A DNA stretch of 64,000 nt from GM7GCV1 sp965221105 (GTDB lineage Bacteria; Pseudomonadota; Gammaproteobacteria; Pseudomonadales; GM7GCV1). Location: positions 806,001 to 870,000 of the forward strand of contig OZ244871.1 of assembly GCA_965221105.1 (NCBI GenBank), read 5' to 3'. Positions 1 to 10,264 of this stretch are shown in pieces. Within the stretch, counting starts at the first letter, position 1. Each line of letters opens with the position of its first letter. The position numbers and the translations under genes are program-made. The notes beneath the pieces were generated by a model that was given only the letters and a program-made list of their open reading frames with translations, was not told the DNA's origin and ran no database searches.

Positions 1-1541
1 GCAATGATGGGAACAACCCGCTGACCAATATTTTTGTCCTTGGCCAGAATCGAAATTATCCGCACGAAAGCCATGGTGGAAGAGATTTCCCGCTCTCCTG
101 TAGACTCCAGCTGTCGCGCAAAATCACTCAACGGAACCGCTTCCAGCCTGGCGCAACCGGACTGCCGCATTGGAATATACCCGCCAAGCGCCCGACGGCG
201 CTCCCGCAGGTATTTCATTTCGGGGCTGTCTTCATCAGGCCGGTAGTAGGGAATCCCTGGCAGATCCTCATCTGATATGGGAATGCCGAATCTGTCCCGG
301 AATTGCTTGAGGCTTTCAAGATCGAGCTTCTTCAACGAATGAGTGGTATTTGCCGCTTGCCCGTGTTCACCCATGGCATAACCCTTCACCGTTTTCGCCA
401 GGATTACGGTGGGCTTGCCCGAATTGTTATTCACTGCTTCATGATATGCAGCGTAGACCTTGAATGGGTCATGGCCACCACGATTCAGGCTCTCCAGATC
501 ACGGTCGCTCATATGTGCCACCCGGTCACCGAGCCCTTTGTCTACGAATGCCTGGCGCAAGTAGTCGCCGTTCTTTGCCTTGAATGACTGGTACTCCCCA
601 TCGACCCATTCATCCAGCGTCTGCTGAAGACGACCATCTTCGTCAGCTGCAAACAGAGGTTCCCATTTTCGGCCCCATACGACCTTGATCACGTTCCAGC
701 CGGCTCCCCGAAACACACCTTCCAGCTCTTGGATGATTTTGCCGTTGCCACGAACCGGGCCATCCAGACGCTGCAGATTGCAGTTCACCACAAAAATCAG
801 ATTGTCGAGACCCTCACGTCCTGCCAGGGCAGTCGAGCCAAGGGATTCAGGCTCATCCATCTCGCCATCCCCGAGGAATGCCCAGACTTTCCGATCCGAG
901 TTATCTACCAGGCCGCGCTTATGCTGGTATCTCATCACATGCGCCAGGCAAATGGCCTGAATGGATCCCAGTCCCATGGACACCGTGGGAAACTGCCAGT
1001 ACTCGGGCATCAACCAGGGATGGGGGTACGATGCCAACCCGTTACCATCAACCTCGCGGCGAAACCGCTCCAGTTGCTGCTCGTCAATGCGCCCCTCCAG
1101 GAAGGAACGTGCGTAGATTCCGGGAGAACTATGGCCCTGAAAAAAAATCAGATCTCCCTGCCTGCCATTGTCCCATCCACGCCAAAAGTGGTTAAACCCG
1201 ATCTCGTAGAGTGTTGCCGATGATGCAAAGGAGGAAATGTGTCCGCCCAGGCTACTGTCCCTTTGATTGCAGCGCATTACCATCGCAAGGGCATTCCAGC
1301 GAACAATGGAACGTATCCTTCGCTCCATGAAGAGATCTCCGGGTAATGGCTGTTCATCCTCGACCCGGATGGTATTTCTATAGGGTGTGACGACCGCTGA
1401 ATGCAGGTCGACGCCACGTTCACTGGCCCGACTTGCCAGCCTGGCCAGTATTTCCGCGGCTCGTTTCTTCCCTGATGCCTGAATCAGCGAGTCGAGGGAA
1501 TCAAGCCATTCACGAGTTTCTGACCGATCTGTTTCGTCCAA
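1..1541 (-). CDS. aceE: Pyruvate dehydrogenase E1 component, homodimeric type (partial, N-terminal part)
   Basis: Thiamine-diphosphate E1 subunit that decarboxylates pyruvate and acetylates the lipoyl groups of E2. About 513 N-terminal residues lie in the window; the family is about 890 long, so the C-terminal part is beyond the left edge. The translation follows E. coli AceE closely, including FQGHSSPGIYARSFLEGR, the ThDP-binding GDGEMDEPES near residue 224 and NCNLQRLDGPVRGNGKI. The start is TTG: an in-frame TGA lies seven codons upstream, no ATG or GTG lies between, and CAGGAG is correctly spaced before the TTG. It follows the perM-like gene on the same strand with a short gap. Identity is very secure. 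Confidence 0.97.
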   Translation of the reverse strand, partial: MDETDRSETREWLDSLDSLIQASGKKRAAEILARLASRASERGVDLHSAVVTPYRNTIRVEDEQPLPGDLFMERRIRSIVRWNALAMVMRCNQRDSSLGGHISSFASSATLYEIGFNHFWRGWDNGRQGDLIFFQGHSSPGIYARSFLEGRIDEQQLERFRREVDGNGLASYPHPWLMPEYWQFPTVSMGLGSIQAICLAHVMRYQHKRGLVDNSDRKVWAFLGDGEMDEPESLGSTALAGREGLDNLIFVVNCNLQRLDGPVRGNGKIIQELEGVFRGAGWNVIKVVWGRKWEPLFAADEDGRLQQTLDEWVDGEYQSFKAKNGDYLRQAFVDKGLGDRVAHMSDRDLESLNRGGHDPFKVYAAYHEAVNNNSGKPTVILAKTVKGYAMGEHGQAANTTHSLKKLDLESLKQFRDRFGIPISDEDLPGIPYYRPDEDSPEMKYLRERRRALGGYIPMRQSGCARLEAVPLSDFARQLESTGEREISSTMAFVRIISILAKDKNIGQRVVPII

Positions 1542-1599
1542 CTGCTCGCTCCTGCAGGTTCAAGTGATGTCAGGCATCGGGTCCTGGCCAGACGATATC

Positions 1600-2685
1600 T
1601 CAGGATTCAGTATCATCGACAGGTTCCTGTTGCTCAGTGATCGAGACCGGCCAGGCCAAAATCAGCGCTTTTATGAGAGTGGCCAGCGGAATTGCAAAAA
1701 ATATGCCCCAGATGCCCCAGATTCCGCCGAACACCAGAATCGCAAGAATGATCATCACGGGATGCAGGTTGACCGCTTCCGAAAACAACACGGGAACCAG
1801 CACATTTCCGTCGAGAATCTGCAGCACCACGTATGCCAGCACCAGGTACAGCGTGATAGGTTGTAATCCCCATTGAAAAAGTGCTACCAGGGACACCGGA
1901 ATAGTCACGGCAAATGCCCCGACAAACGGAACCAGTACCGACAATCCGACGAGAAGTGCCAGCAAAAGCGCGTAGCGTAAACCGAAGAGGGCGAAAACCA
2001 CATAGCTGACAACTCCGACAATGATGATTTCAACAACCTTGCCACGCAGATAACTTGACAACTGCTGATCCATCTCGACCCAGATCTGGCGCATTGCGCC
2101 ACGGTGCGTGGGCAGGAAATTCTTGACCCCCAGGCCCAACCCCTTCCAGTCCTTGAGAATAAAAAAGACCAGTATGAGAACCAGTGCACCATATACGGTC
2201 AGTGTAAGCAGGCCTGGTATCTGGCCCAGGGAATAGGCGAGCAGTTTCTCACCATTCACGAGAGCAATCTGGTTCAACTGACCGAACAGCGAGTTTAGCA
2301 TATCTTCACTCGCATAGTTGGAGCCGCTTTCCATGAGCTGGCGGAACAACTGCTCGCCACCACTGATAATCGCCGGGAAATCAACGGCGATCAGCCGCAC
2401 TTCACTCACTACCACAGGAACCAGAAACAGCACAGAACCGACGAGAATACCCAGAAAGCCCAGGTAGGTAATGGCCACCGCAAAATTGTGGGGGATGCCG
2501 CGGCGAACCAGGCTGCGCATGGGGCCCTGCAAAATATAGGCCACGATAAGACTGACGAGAAAGGGAGCCAGAATTTCTCCCAGAAACCAGATAACCACCA
2601 GACTCAATGCGATGATCGCGGTGAGCAGCACAGCTTCTTCATCACCGAGATAGCGGTTGATCCAAATTCGCAGAGTCTGGCGCAT
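1600..2685 (-). CDS. perM: AI-2E/PerM family membrane transporter
   Basis: Multi-spanning inner-membrane protein of the AI-2E exporter/PerM permease family; substrates of this branch are unclear. About 361 residues with hydrophobic segments near residues 20-60, 70-100, 150-185 and 210-340, and the family-typical C-terminal stretch ending in GGIWGIWGIFFAIPLA. An ATG at 2685 with GGGA upstream is preferred over a GTG seven codons earlier that has no ribosome-binding site. It is divergent from the BepA gene, an adjacency also seen in E. coli (perM next to bepA), which supports the family call. Function beyond family level is inference. Confidence 0.85.
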   Translation of the reverse strand: MRQTLRIWINRYLGDEEAVLLTAIIALSLVVIWFLGEILAPFLVSLIVAYILQGPMRSLVRRGIPHNFAVAITYLGFLGILVGSVLFLVPVVVSEVRLIAVDFPAIISGGEQLFRQLMESGSNYASEDMLNSLFGQLNQIALVNGEKLLAYSLGQIPGLLTLTVYGALVLILVFFILKDWKGLGLGVKNFLPTHRGAMRQIWVEMDQQLSSYLRGKVVEIIIVGVVSYVVFALFGLRYALLLALLVGLSVLVPFVGAFAVTIPVSLVALFQWGLQPITLYLVLAYVVLQILDGNVLVPVLFSEAVNLHPVMIILAILVFGGIWGIWGIFFAIPLATLIKALILAWPVSITEQQEPVDDTES

Positions 2686-2936
2686 ATACAAAATTCCCGG
2701 ACACACCCCGCTGGAATCAGTTGTTCATTCCTGTCAGACAGTGTTGCCTCGGCGACAAACAACACAGACAATGCGGTGTCCAACTCATGTCTTGAAGAAT
2801 TCCAGCAAAAAAACGGTTGCAGTTTATCAGGGAACCTTTGGAAAGCGTGGGGTACCCAAGGGATTCGGGCGCATTGAGCAGCCCCGATCCGCCCAGCCGG
2901 TTTTCCAGAAATCCCAGCGAATTCGGAGTATAACCT

Positions 2937-4370
2937 ATGCCCACCGGGCTCAAACGATTTCTCACAATCTTCCTGCTGAGCGCTTCAATTCCTGGCACTG
3001 CAGCCTCAATTGAATTGCCGAGTATGGGCGAAGCCAGCTCCGCTGTTCTCTCACTGGAGCAGGAGCGAGAGTTGGGGCAGGCCTGGCTCAGGTCATTCCG
3101 CGCCAGAACAGGGCTGAACTCCGACTACCTGCTTCAGGAGTATGTGGAAGATCTGCTGGCAGAAATGGCCATACACTCCGCAATCGAGGACAAGCGGCTT
3201 GATGTGCTGGTTGTGGACAACCCCTCTCTCAACGCCTTTGCCGTTCCGGGCGGTATTATCGGGGTCAACACAGGACTTTTTCTGCATGCGACGAGCGAGG
3301 CCCAGTTCGCATCGGTGCTGGCACACGAGCTGTCCCACCTGTCGCAACGACATTTTGCCAGGTCGGTTGCCGAAAGCCGCTCCAGCGCAGTGACCACCAT
3401 GGCGGGCCTGCTTGCGGGGATCATTCTCGCGGCCACGACTGGAAGCGATGCTGGTCTGGCTGCCATTAGCGCCACCCAGGCTGCAGCTCTGGAATCAAGT
3501 CTGAGATACAGCCGCCTGCACGAACAGGAGGCAGATCGGATTGGCATTGAAGTACTCGCCCGAGCCGGATACGACCCAAATGCCATGGCTGAAATGTTTG
3601 AAAATATGCTCAGATCAACACGCTATACAGGCTACCAGGCACCTGAGTACCTGCGTTCCCACCCTTTGACCGAGAGCCGGGTCAGCGATGCAGTATCAAG
3701 GGCACGCCAGTTTCCAGACAAATACTTTCCAGAATCCCAAACCTACAGCCTGATGCGCGCCAGGGTGGATGCCCGCGAATCTGGCAGCCCGATACAGGCA
3801 GTCCAGAAGTTTGAATCACTGGTTGAGGAATCGCCCCTCCCGGCACACAGGTACGCGCTCGCACTGGCCTACCAGAATGCGTTGCGATTCAGCGAGGCGC
3901 TCTCCATCGCACAACAGCTTTTCGAACAAAACGCCGACATCCAGCCATTCGGACTGCTCTACGCAGACCTGCTCAATAGCCAGGGCCGCTCAGCCAAAGC
4001 TGTGCAGATAGTCGCCGACTATCTGCAGTCCCATCCACACAGTTATGCGTTAAACATGTCAATGGCCAACTTTCTGACCCACGATGGACAATATGCCGCG
4101 GCTGCGAAAATCCTGTTGGATCAGGTTCGGCTGCGTCCCAACGATGCAGTTGCCTGGTATGAATACAGTGAAGTTCTCGGACTGGCAGGAGATATTCTGA
4201 AGTTGCACAAATCCAGAGCCAGGTATTTTATGCTGACCGGAGCTTTCAGCCGCGCGATTCGGCAGCTTCAACTGGCCAAAAAGGAAGCTGCAGACAACCA
4301 GACAGAACTGGCGATCATTGGTGAAATGATCAGTGAAGCGGCGCGCTTAAGAAGCAGCTCGCAGTTCTAG
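2937..4370 (+). CDS. bepA: BepA-like periplasmic M48 metalloprotease/chaperone with TPR domain
   Basis: Zinc protease of the outer-membrane quality-control system; BepA helps LptD and BAM assembly and degrades stalled outer-membrane proteins. The 477-residue protein (E. coli BepA is 487) has an N-terminal signal peptide (residues 1-23), an M48 zinc motif HELSH near residue 129, the third-ligand region EQEADRIG near residue 195, and a TPR-rich C-terminal half. GGAG is spaced eight bases before the ATG. It is divergent from perM. The HExxH and downstream glutamate are intact, so it should be catalytically active. The call is strong. Confidence 0.92.
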   Translation: MPTGLKRFLTIFLLSASIPGTAASIELPSMGEASSAVLSLEQERELGQAWLRSFRARTGLNSDYLLQEYVEDLLAEMAIHSAIEDKRLDVLVVDNPSLNAFAVPGGIIGVNTGLFLHATSEAQFASVLAHELSHLSQRHFARSVAESRSSAVTTMAGLLAGIILAATTGSDAGLAAISATQAAALESSLRYSRLHEQEADRIGIEVLARAGYDPNAMAEMFENMLRSTRYTGYQAPEYLRSHPLTESRVSDAVSRARQFPDKYFPESQTYSLMRARVDARESGSPIQAVQKFESLVEESPLPAHRYALALAYQNALRFSEALSIAQQLFEQNADIQPFGLLYADLLNSQGRSAKAVQIVADYLQSHPHSYALNMSMANFLTHDGQYAAAAKILLDQVRLRPNDAVAWYEYSEVLGLAGDILKLHKSRARYFMLTGAFSRAIRQLQLAKKEAADNQTELAIIGEMISEAARLRSSSQF

Positions 4371-4523
4371 GAACTCCTGAAAACTGCCTGGCACCGAGAA
4401 TGGCCGCTTTGGGCCATGCCCACACATTCTTCCATCCCGCCGACAGATTCCGTTTTCTGCGCCTCGTCGGTGCTGTACTTCACGGCCGCTGCCGTTGTTC
4501 AGGGGTGTTCTCAATGAAGGGCA

Positions 4524-5549
4524 TCAGGCGGCGGCTTGCTGAGCCCGAAAATCCAGCATTCGAGTGAGCGCCACCACAGCCTTTTCTGCGACCGCCGCAT
4601 CTACCCTGATCTCATTGCCGGGGTTGTCCAGAACCTGTGCCAGGTTCTCCAGGCCGTTCATGGCCATCCAGGGACAGTTGGCACAACTCCTGCACTCTGC
4701 GCCCTCCCCTGCGGTCGGTGCGACAATCAATTCTTTATGGGGTACAGCCTGCTGCATTTTAAAGAAAATTCCCTGATCTGTTGCAACAATCAATTGCCTG
4801 TTGGGCAGGTCTTTAGCCGCCTCAATCAGCTGAGAGGTTGAACCCACCACTGTTGCAAGATCAACGACAGACTCAGGTGATTCCGGGTGGACCAGTACTG
4901 CGGCATCGGGATAGACATGCATCATCTCTGCCAGGCGCTGGCTCTTGAATTCTTCATGAACGATACAGGAACCATCCCACATCAGCATGTCTGCATCGGT
5001 GCGTTTCTCAATGTAACGTCCCAGGTACCGGTCCGGTGCCCAGAGAATTTTCTCGCCGAGAGAATCCAGATGCTCGACAACATCAACGGCGATACTTGAA
5101 GTGACCACCCAGTCCGCCCGCGCCTTGACCTCGGCAGAAGTGTTCGCATAGACCACAACGGTATGGTCGGGGTGCTTGTCACAGAAGGCAGCGAACTCAT
5201 CGGCGGGACACCCCAAATCCAGTGAACAGGTGGCATCCAGGGTTGGCATGAGCACCCGCTTGTCAGGCGAAAGGATTTTGGCCGTCTCGCCCATGAATTT
5301 GACACCGCAGACAATGAGCGTATCTGCCGGGTGAGCGGTACCAAAACGCGCCATTTCCAGCGAGTCTGAAACACAGCCACCGGTTTCCTCGGCCAGCTTC
5401 TGGATCTTGGGGTTGGTGTAATAGTGGGCGATCAGTACCGCGTTGTTGCGCGCCAGAGTCGCCCGGATCTTCGCCAGATAGCCAGCTTCAACACCTAATT
5501 CCAGCTGTTCGGGCTCGGGGGTACGCAGTTTGTCAACGAGAGTGTTCAT
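4524..5549 (-). CDS. nadA: Quinolinate synthase A
   Basis: Iron-sulfur enzyme that condenses iminoaspartate with dihydroxyacetone phosphate to quinolinate in NAD biosynthesis. 341 residues, matching the E. coli-type NadA length (347). The three cluster cysteines are visible in LIVCGVKFMGE, TCSLDLGCPADE and ECRSCANCPWMAMNGL, and the HYYTNPKIQ segment near residue 42 is typical. It is transcribed toward the BepA gene, convergent, with about 150 bases between them in which I see no T-rich terminator. The nadB partner is not in the window. Very secure. Confidence 0.96.
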   Translation of the reverse strand: MNTLVDKLRTPEPEQLELGVEAGYLAKIRATLARNNAVLIAHYYTNPKIQKLAEETGGCVSDSLEMARFGTAHPADTLIVCGVKFMGETAKILSPDKRVLMPTLDATCSLDLGCPADEFAAFCDKHPDHTVVVYANTSAEVKARADWVVTSSIAVDVVEHLDSLGEKILWAPDRYLGRYIEKRTDADMLMWDGSCIVHEEFKSQRLAEMMHVYPDAAVLVHPESPESVVDLATVVGSTSQLIEAAKDLPNRQLIVATDQGIFFKMQQAVPHKELIVAPTAGEGAECRSCANCPWMAMNGLENLAQVLDNPGNEIRVDAAVAEKAVVALTRMLDFRAQQAAA

Positions 5550-5645
5550 CGGATGCCGTGTTGCACATCACTCGCAAGGGGTAGCAGGAGGAAGATTGTA
5601 GCAAACGGTACCACAAATAATTCCGAAAAGGACAGCCTGTGAACT

Positions 5646-7142
5646 GTGTCAGGAAACCGGTCTACCCCCGCGTCCCAACTGCACCAGACGGGTGAACCGG
5701 CTCTGCTTGTGGACTATCATGCGCCCCATCGATACTCCCTTGATCAATCCAGGCAGAGGAAACCACGTGCCGTGAACACCGAAACCATCCGGGCTCTTGA
5801 GCGCGCATTCGGCGACCGGATGACGACCAACACAGATATTCTCGTACAGCATGGCCGCGATGAATCCTTCCACGCGGCTGCAGCGCCAGAGGTAGTTGTC
5901 TATCCGCTTAACAACGAGGAGGTACAGTATATTGTCCGTGTATGCTCCGATAACCAGACACCCCTGATTCCTTATGGCGCGGGCACCTCGCTGGAGGGGC
6001 ATGTAAACGCACTGCACGGTGGTGTCTGTCTGGACATGTCGCGCATGAACCGGATTATTGAAATTCACGAACAGGACCTCGATGTCCGCGTGCAGGCCGG
6101 TGTCGTCCGAAAGCAGCTTGAGCGGGAACTGCGTCCCCTGGGCCTGTTCTTTCCAGTGGATCCCGGGGCGGACGCAACCCTGGGTGGTATGGTCGCAACG
6201 GGTGCCTCGGGAACCAATGCGGTCCGCTACGGAACCATGCGTGAGAACCTCCTGGGACTGACCCTGGTCACCGCTGATGGGCAGATTCAGACAACCGGCA
6301 GTCGGGCACGCAAATCAGCATCAGGGTACGACTTGACGCGACTGTTCTGCGGCTCGGAAGGCACCCTCGGTGTGATTACCGAGATCAGCCTGAAATGCCA
6401 TGGCCTGCCGGAAGCATATTCAGCTGCAGTCTGCCCCTTCGAGACACTCGAGGGTGCGGTACAGTCGGTTACTGAGGTCATCCAGTCGGGTATCCCAGTC
6501 GCCAGAATCGAGTTGCTGGACGCACTCCATATGACAGCAGTAAATGCCTATTCCGGGCTCGACTACGCAGAGAAACCAACCCTCTTCTTTGAATTTCAGG
6601 GCACCTGGGCTTCAGTGGCGGAACAGAGCCGACATGCTGCAGAAATCGTAAGTGAACAGGGTGGCGGAGATTTTCGATGGTCAACCAGACAGGAGGAGCA
6701 ATCCCGACTCTGGAAGGCCAGGCACGATGCCTATTACGCTGCCAAGGCCATGCGTCCCGGCTGCCAGGTCTGGCCAACAGACGTATGTGTGCCTTTATCG
6801 CGCCTGGCCGAATGCATCCTGGCCACCCGGGCTGATGTTGAGGAGTCTGATTTCTATGCGCCGATTGTGGGTCACGTGGGTGACGGCAACTTTCACCTCC
6901 AGTTGCTGGTCAAGACCGGGGACCCGGATGAAATGCGGATTGCCTCGGAAATCAATGAGCGTTTAATCAAGCGGGCACTCTCGATGGGTGGCACCATGAC
7001 CGGGGAGCACGGCGTCGGCAGCGGCAAGCTGGCATACATGGAGCTCGAACACGGCCAGAGTCTGAACCTGATGAGAACAATTAAACAGGCTCTGGATCCA
7101 CACAATATCATGAACCCGGGCAAAGTCATTCCCGGTCTTTAG
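5646..7142 (+). CDS. FAD-linked D-lactate dehydrogenase-type oxidoreductase
   Basis: Flavoprotein of the D-lactate dehydrogenase (cytochrome)/glycolate oxidase GlcD family that oxidises 2-hydroxy acids. The reading frame gives 498 residues. A PCMH-type FAD-binding fold lies at about residues 80-260 (IPYGAGTSLEGH, DPGADATLGGM, GYDLTRLFCGSEGTLG). The C-terminal cap holds VGHVGDGNFH and the GEHGVG metal/substrate site, then NIMNPGKV at the end. The start is uncertain: GTG at 5646 opens the frame, but family alignment would also fit a GTG about 42 codons later. Its stop overlaps the convergent RND gene by four bases. Substrate is inferred from family only. Confidence 0.88.
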   Translation: MSGNRSTPASQLHQTGEPALLVDYHAPHRYSLDQSRQRKPRAVNTETIRALERAFGDRMTTNTDILVQHGRDESFHAAAAPEVVVYPLNNEEVQYIVRVCSDNQTPLIPYGAGTSLEGHVNALHGGVCLDMSRMNRIIEIHEQDLDVRVQAGVVRKQLERELRPLGLFFPVDPGADATLGGMVATGASGTNAVRYGTMRENLLGLTLVTADGQIQTTGSRARKSASGYDLTRLFCGSEGTLGVITEISLKCHGLPEAYSAAVCPFETLEGAVQSVTEVIQSGIPVARIELLDALHMTAVNAYSGLDYAEKPTLFFEFQGTWASVAEQSRHAAEIVSEQGGGDFRWSTRQEEQSRLWKARHDAYYAAKAMRPGCQVWPTDVCVPLSRLAECILATRADVEESDFYAPIVGHVGDGNFHLQLLVKTGDPDEMRIASEINERLIKRALSMGGTMTGEHGVGSGKLAYMELEHGQSLNLMRTIKQALDPHNIMNPGKVIPGL

Positions 7143-10100
7143 CCGACATCACCTGCGGGAGAAGCCCAGGTTTCGCGTGAAGCCCGGAACCCTGTCATTG
7201 CCAGCCGAAACACGAGGGGGACGACAAACAGCGTCAGCAGTGTGGAACTCACCAGGCCACTGACAATAGTCGTTGCCACCGGCCCCCACACCACAGATTC
7301 CCCTGCAAAACCTGCAGCCAGTGAAAACAGCCCCGCGATGGTGGTAAATGAGGTAATCAGAATTGGCACTATCCTGCGTCGAGCCGCGTAGAGGGTTGCA
7401 TGGTTCACCGACATTCCCCGGGCAAGGCGGTCGTTTGCAGCAGAAATCAACACGATGGCTGCGTTGACCGATATTCCGGCCAGTGCAACGACGCCGTAGA
7501 GGGTATACAAATTCATGTCATTCCCGGTCAGCATCAGACCGATCACCACACCGGTAAAGGCAAGCGGCACCGATACAAGAACCATCAGCGGTTGCCAGTA
7601 GCTGCGAAACTGCGTGCCCAAAATCAGATAGATCAGGCCCAGCCCCATCACGAACAGCATGATACCAGCATCCAGACTCTCACGAATATCATCCAGTTCA
7701 CCCGAAAAATCCAGTTCGACCCCCGGGTAGCGCGCTGCAATGGTCTCCCAGTAGTCAAGGATCAACTGGTTGGCCGCAACCGTATTTGTCCGGCTATCAT
7801 CAATATCGGCTTCCAAAGTAATGGCACGGAGAAAGTTATAGTGGCGTATATTCTGCTGCCCGTGTCCATAGCTGACCTGAACCAGGTCTCCCAACATCGT
7901 CACCTGCCCATCGGGCCTGGACAGTGTGTGCTGCAACAGATCATTGATCGTTCCGGTTTCGGAACGCGCAAGAAGACGCACGCTGACCTCTTCACCGGCA
8001 TCCTGGAACTGATTGATAATTTCACCATCCACATATGCCTGAATGACGCGGGTTACGTGCTCCGGACGCAGCCCGGCACGCTTGATCGCATCGCCGTCAA
8101 GCGCCAGCACAAGCTCTGGACTTCCCTGGCGGTAATCCGTAGTGACATCGCGAAACAGGCCATCCTGCTGTTCCATGAAGCCGGTAATCTGCCCGGTGAC
8201 GACCTGCAGGTCAGCAAAGCTGTCGCCTCTCACTTTCACACTGATTGGCCTGCCGATCGGCGGACCATCATCTATCATGAAGATGGTCACTTTGGCTTCA
8301 GGAGAGATGGGCATCTCGTTCATACGCGCACGAACCGCATCCGCGACATCAAGCACATGGCGCCCCCGCCGCGTCTGCGGATTCAGGCTGATCAGAACCT
8401 GACCGATGTTATCGCCAAAAAGCGGCTCGGTGATGGTCTGCATCTGCCCTGAATAACTGACCGAGGATCTCAATTCAACGGGCTCTATCACCTGCAGGGA
8501 GCGCTCCTCGGCCAACTGCACCTGCCGCAGTGTTTCTTCCAGCGAGGTGCCCGAGGGCAGCTCAACATTCACATAAAGAATGCGATAGGCTTCAGTGGCG
8601 AAAAAATTCATCTTGATGGCACCCGATGCAAGCAGCACGGCCGCCAGCAACATGATTGCAGCTACAATGGCCATGGCCCGGCCGGGGTATCGCAGTGCGC
8701 TGATCAACGCCCTGCTATACCTGACACGCAGTTTGTGCGTCCAGCGCTCCCTCAGCGCCTGCAAACGTCCGTCGCCAGAGAAGCCGTTATGCAGCAGCAA
8801 AACATGTGTCGGCAACATCCAGAATGCCTCGATCAGGCTCACCAGCAGCGCCACCGCCACTATCATCGGGATGATCATCATAAAATCGCCGAGAATACCC
8901 GGTAACAGGGTCAGCGGAAGGAACGCAGCAATCGTTGTCATAACCGAAGTCGTCACCGGCGCTGCCACTTCGCGCAGGGCATGTACGCCGGCCCGAAATT
9001 TCTCCATGCCACGCTGCAAACGGTAGTAAATGGATTCCACGACAACCACGGCATCGTCTACGATCATTCCAAGCACAATAACAACACCCAGCAATACATT
9101 GCTGTTGAGTGTCATGCCCATGACCTGCAGTATCAGGAAAGTCCCTGACAGGGTAAAAGGAATCCCGATACCCGTAAGGAGCGCGATACGCGTTCCAAGA
9201 AAAATCCAGGTCGCGAGGACGACAAGAATCAGCCCGATCAGGGCATTTTTCTGCATCAGCCCAAGAGCCTTGCGAATACTGGCCGTCTGATCATCCGCCA
9301 GCACCAATTCCAGGCCACGTGCCGCATCCACAGCGTTACGCTGCTCAATGAAAGCCTGGAGGCTATCGAGCAATTCCAGCGTGTTGGCGCCCTCCTGTTT
9401 GGTGATGCTGAAGAGCACCGCGGGATTTCCCTGATAACTCACCAACTTGCTGGGCTCCTTGGCCGCACGATAGATGTCCGCGAGACTGCCCAGGGACACG
9501 ACCCCGTTCGCACCGAGCACGGGGTAGGATTCCAGGTCTTCCAGACTACCACCGGTGCCCTGCAGGCGGACTACCCATTTGCCCTGTGACGTATCCAGGT
9601 CACCTACCGACACGTCACGGAAGTAACTGCCTACCGTGTCAGCGAGATCTGCAGTGGTAATACCAAGCCCCTCGAGTCGCTCGGGGTAGAACCGAATATG
9701 CAGTTCAGGTTCATCAGATCCGTCGACCCGGGCCTGGTCTACACCGGGCAGGCGCTCAAGTGCCTTTTTTATCTGTACCGAGTGGCGTCGCAGATTCTCG
9801 TCATTGGCTGGCGAGGACAACACTATTGTTGCTGCGGGAAATCCGCTGGATGTCGTTATCTCATAGATTTGAGGGTCATCAGCTTCAGGTGGTAACTGAT
9901 CGGTATACACATTCTGAACTTCGCGACGCAGGTCTGCGATGCGAATATCAAACTCCCGGTCTTCCAGCTCCTGAAAACGAACCAGAATGCTGGAAATGCT
10001 CTCGCGGCTGGTACTGGATACAAAACGGATATTCCTGACAGACCTGCTAATGGCATCTTCAATGGGATCGGTCAGGCGTTTTTCAACTTCCTCGGCGGAT

Positions 10101-10261
10101 GCACCTGGCAGCACTGTGATGATATTGATCCAGTTGAAATTGATATCGGGATCCTTGGATCTGGGCATGTTCTGATAGGCAAGGGCGCCCAGGACCAGTA
10201 CCAGCACAAAAAGCAGGTTCGCTGGCACATGATTGCGCATCAAAAAAGCAAAAAAGCCCAC
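7139..10261 (-). CDS. RND family efflux permease
   Basis: Inner-membrane proton-driven pump of the AcrB/HAE1 superfamily; it works with a periplasmic adaptor and an outer-membrane channel. 1,040 residues, the usual length, with an N-terminal transmembrane helix, two periplasmic loops and two six-helix blocks (about residues 335-480 and 855-1020). The VVIVLGMIVDDAVVVVE segment with its paired aspartates for proton relay is intact. The adaptor gene is directly upstream with a gap of three bases, so they form one operon. No outer-membrane channel gene is adjacent. Substrate cannot be told from sequence. Confidence 0.93.
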   Translation of the reverse strand: MGFFAFLMRNHVPANLLFVLVLVLGALAYQNMPRSKDPDINFNWINIITVLPGASAEEVEKRLTDPIEDAISRSVRNIRFVSSTSRESISSILVRFQELEDREFDIRIADLRREVQNVYTDQLPPEADDPQIYEITTSSGFPAATIVLSSPANDENLRRHSVQIKKALERLPGVDQARVDGSDEPELHIRFYPERLEGLGITTADLADTVGSYFRDVSVGDLDTSQGKWVVRLQGTGGSLEDLESYPVLGANGVVSLGSLADIYRAAKEPSKLVSYQGNPAVLFSITKQEGANTLELLDSLQAFIEQRNAVDAARGLELVLADDQTASIRKALGLMQKNALIGLILVVLATWIFLGTRIALLTGIGIPFTLSGTFLILQVMGMTLNSNVLLGVVIVLGMIVDDAVVVVESIYYRLQRGMEKFRAGVHALREVAAPVTTSVMTTIAAFLPLTLLPGILGDFMMIIPMIVAVALLVSLIEAFWMLPTHVLLLHNGFSGDGRLQALRERWTHKLRVRYSRALISALRYPGRAMAIVAAIMLLAAVLLASGAIKMNFFATEAYRILYVNVELPSGTSLEETLRQVQLAEERSLQVIEPVELRSSVSYSGQMQTITEPLFGDNIGQVLISLNPQTRRGRHVLDVADAVRARMNEMPISPEAKVTIFMIDDGPPIGRPISVKVRGDSFADLQVVTGQITGFMEQQDGLFRDVTTDYRQGSPELVLALDGDAIKRAGLRPEHVTRVIQAYVDGEIINQFQDAGEEVSVRLLARSETGTINDLLQHTLSRPDGQVTMLGDLVQVSYGHGQQNIRHYNFLRAITLEADIDDSRTNTVAANQLILDYWETIAARYPGVELDFSGELDDIRESLDAGIMLFVMGLGLIYLILGTQFRSYWQPLMVLVSVPLAFTGVVIGLMLTGNDMNLYTLYGVVALAGISVNAAIVLISAANDRLARGMSVNHATLYAARRRIVPILITSFTTIAGLFSLAAGFAGESVVWGPVATTIVSGLVSSTLLTLFVVPLVFRLAMTGFRASRETWASPAGDVG

Positions 10262-10264
10262 TGG

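Noticed and set aside
4393..4412. ATGGCC-GCTTTG-GGCCAT palindrome between bepA and nadA
   Set aside because: Short stem with no T tract on either strand; not a convincing terminator.
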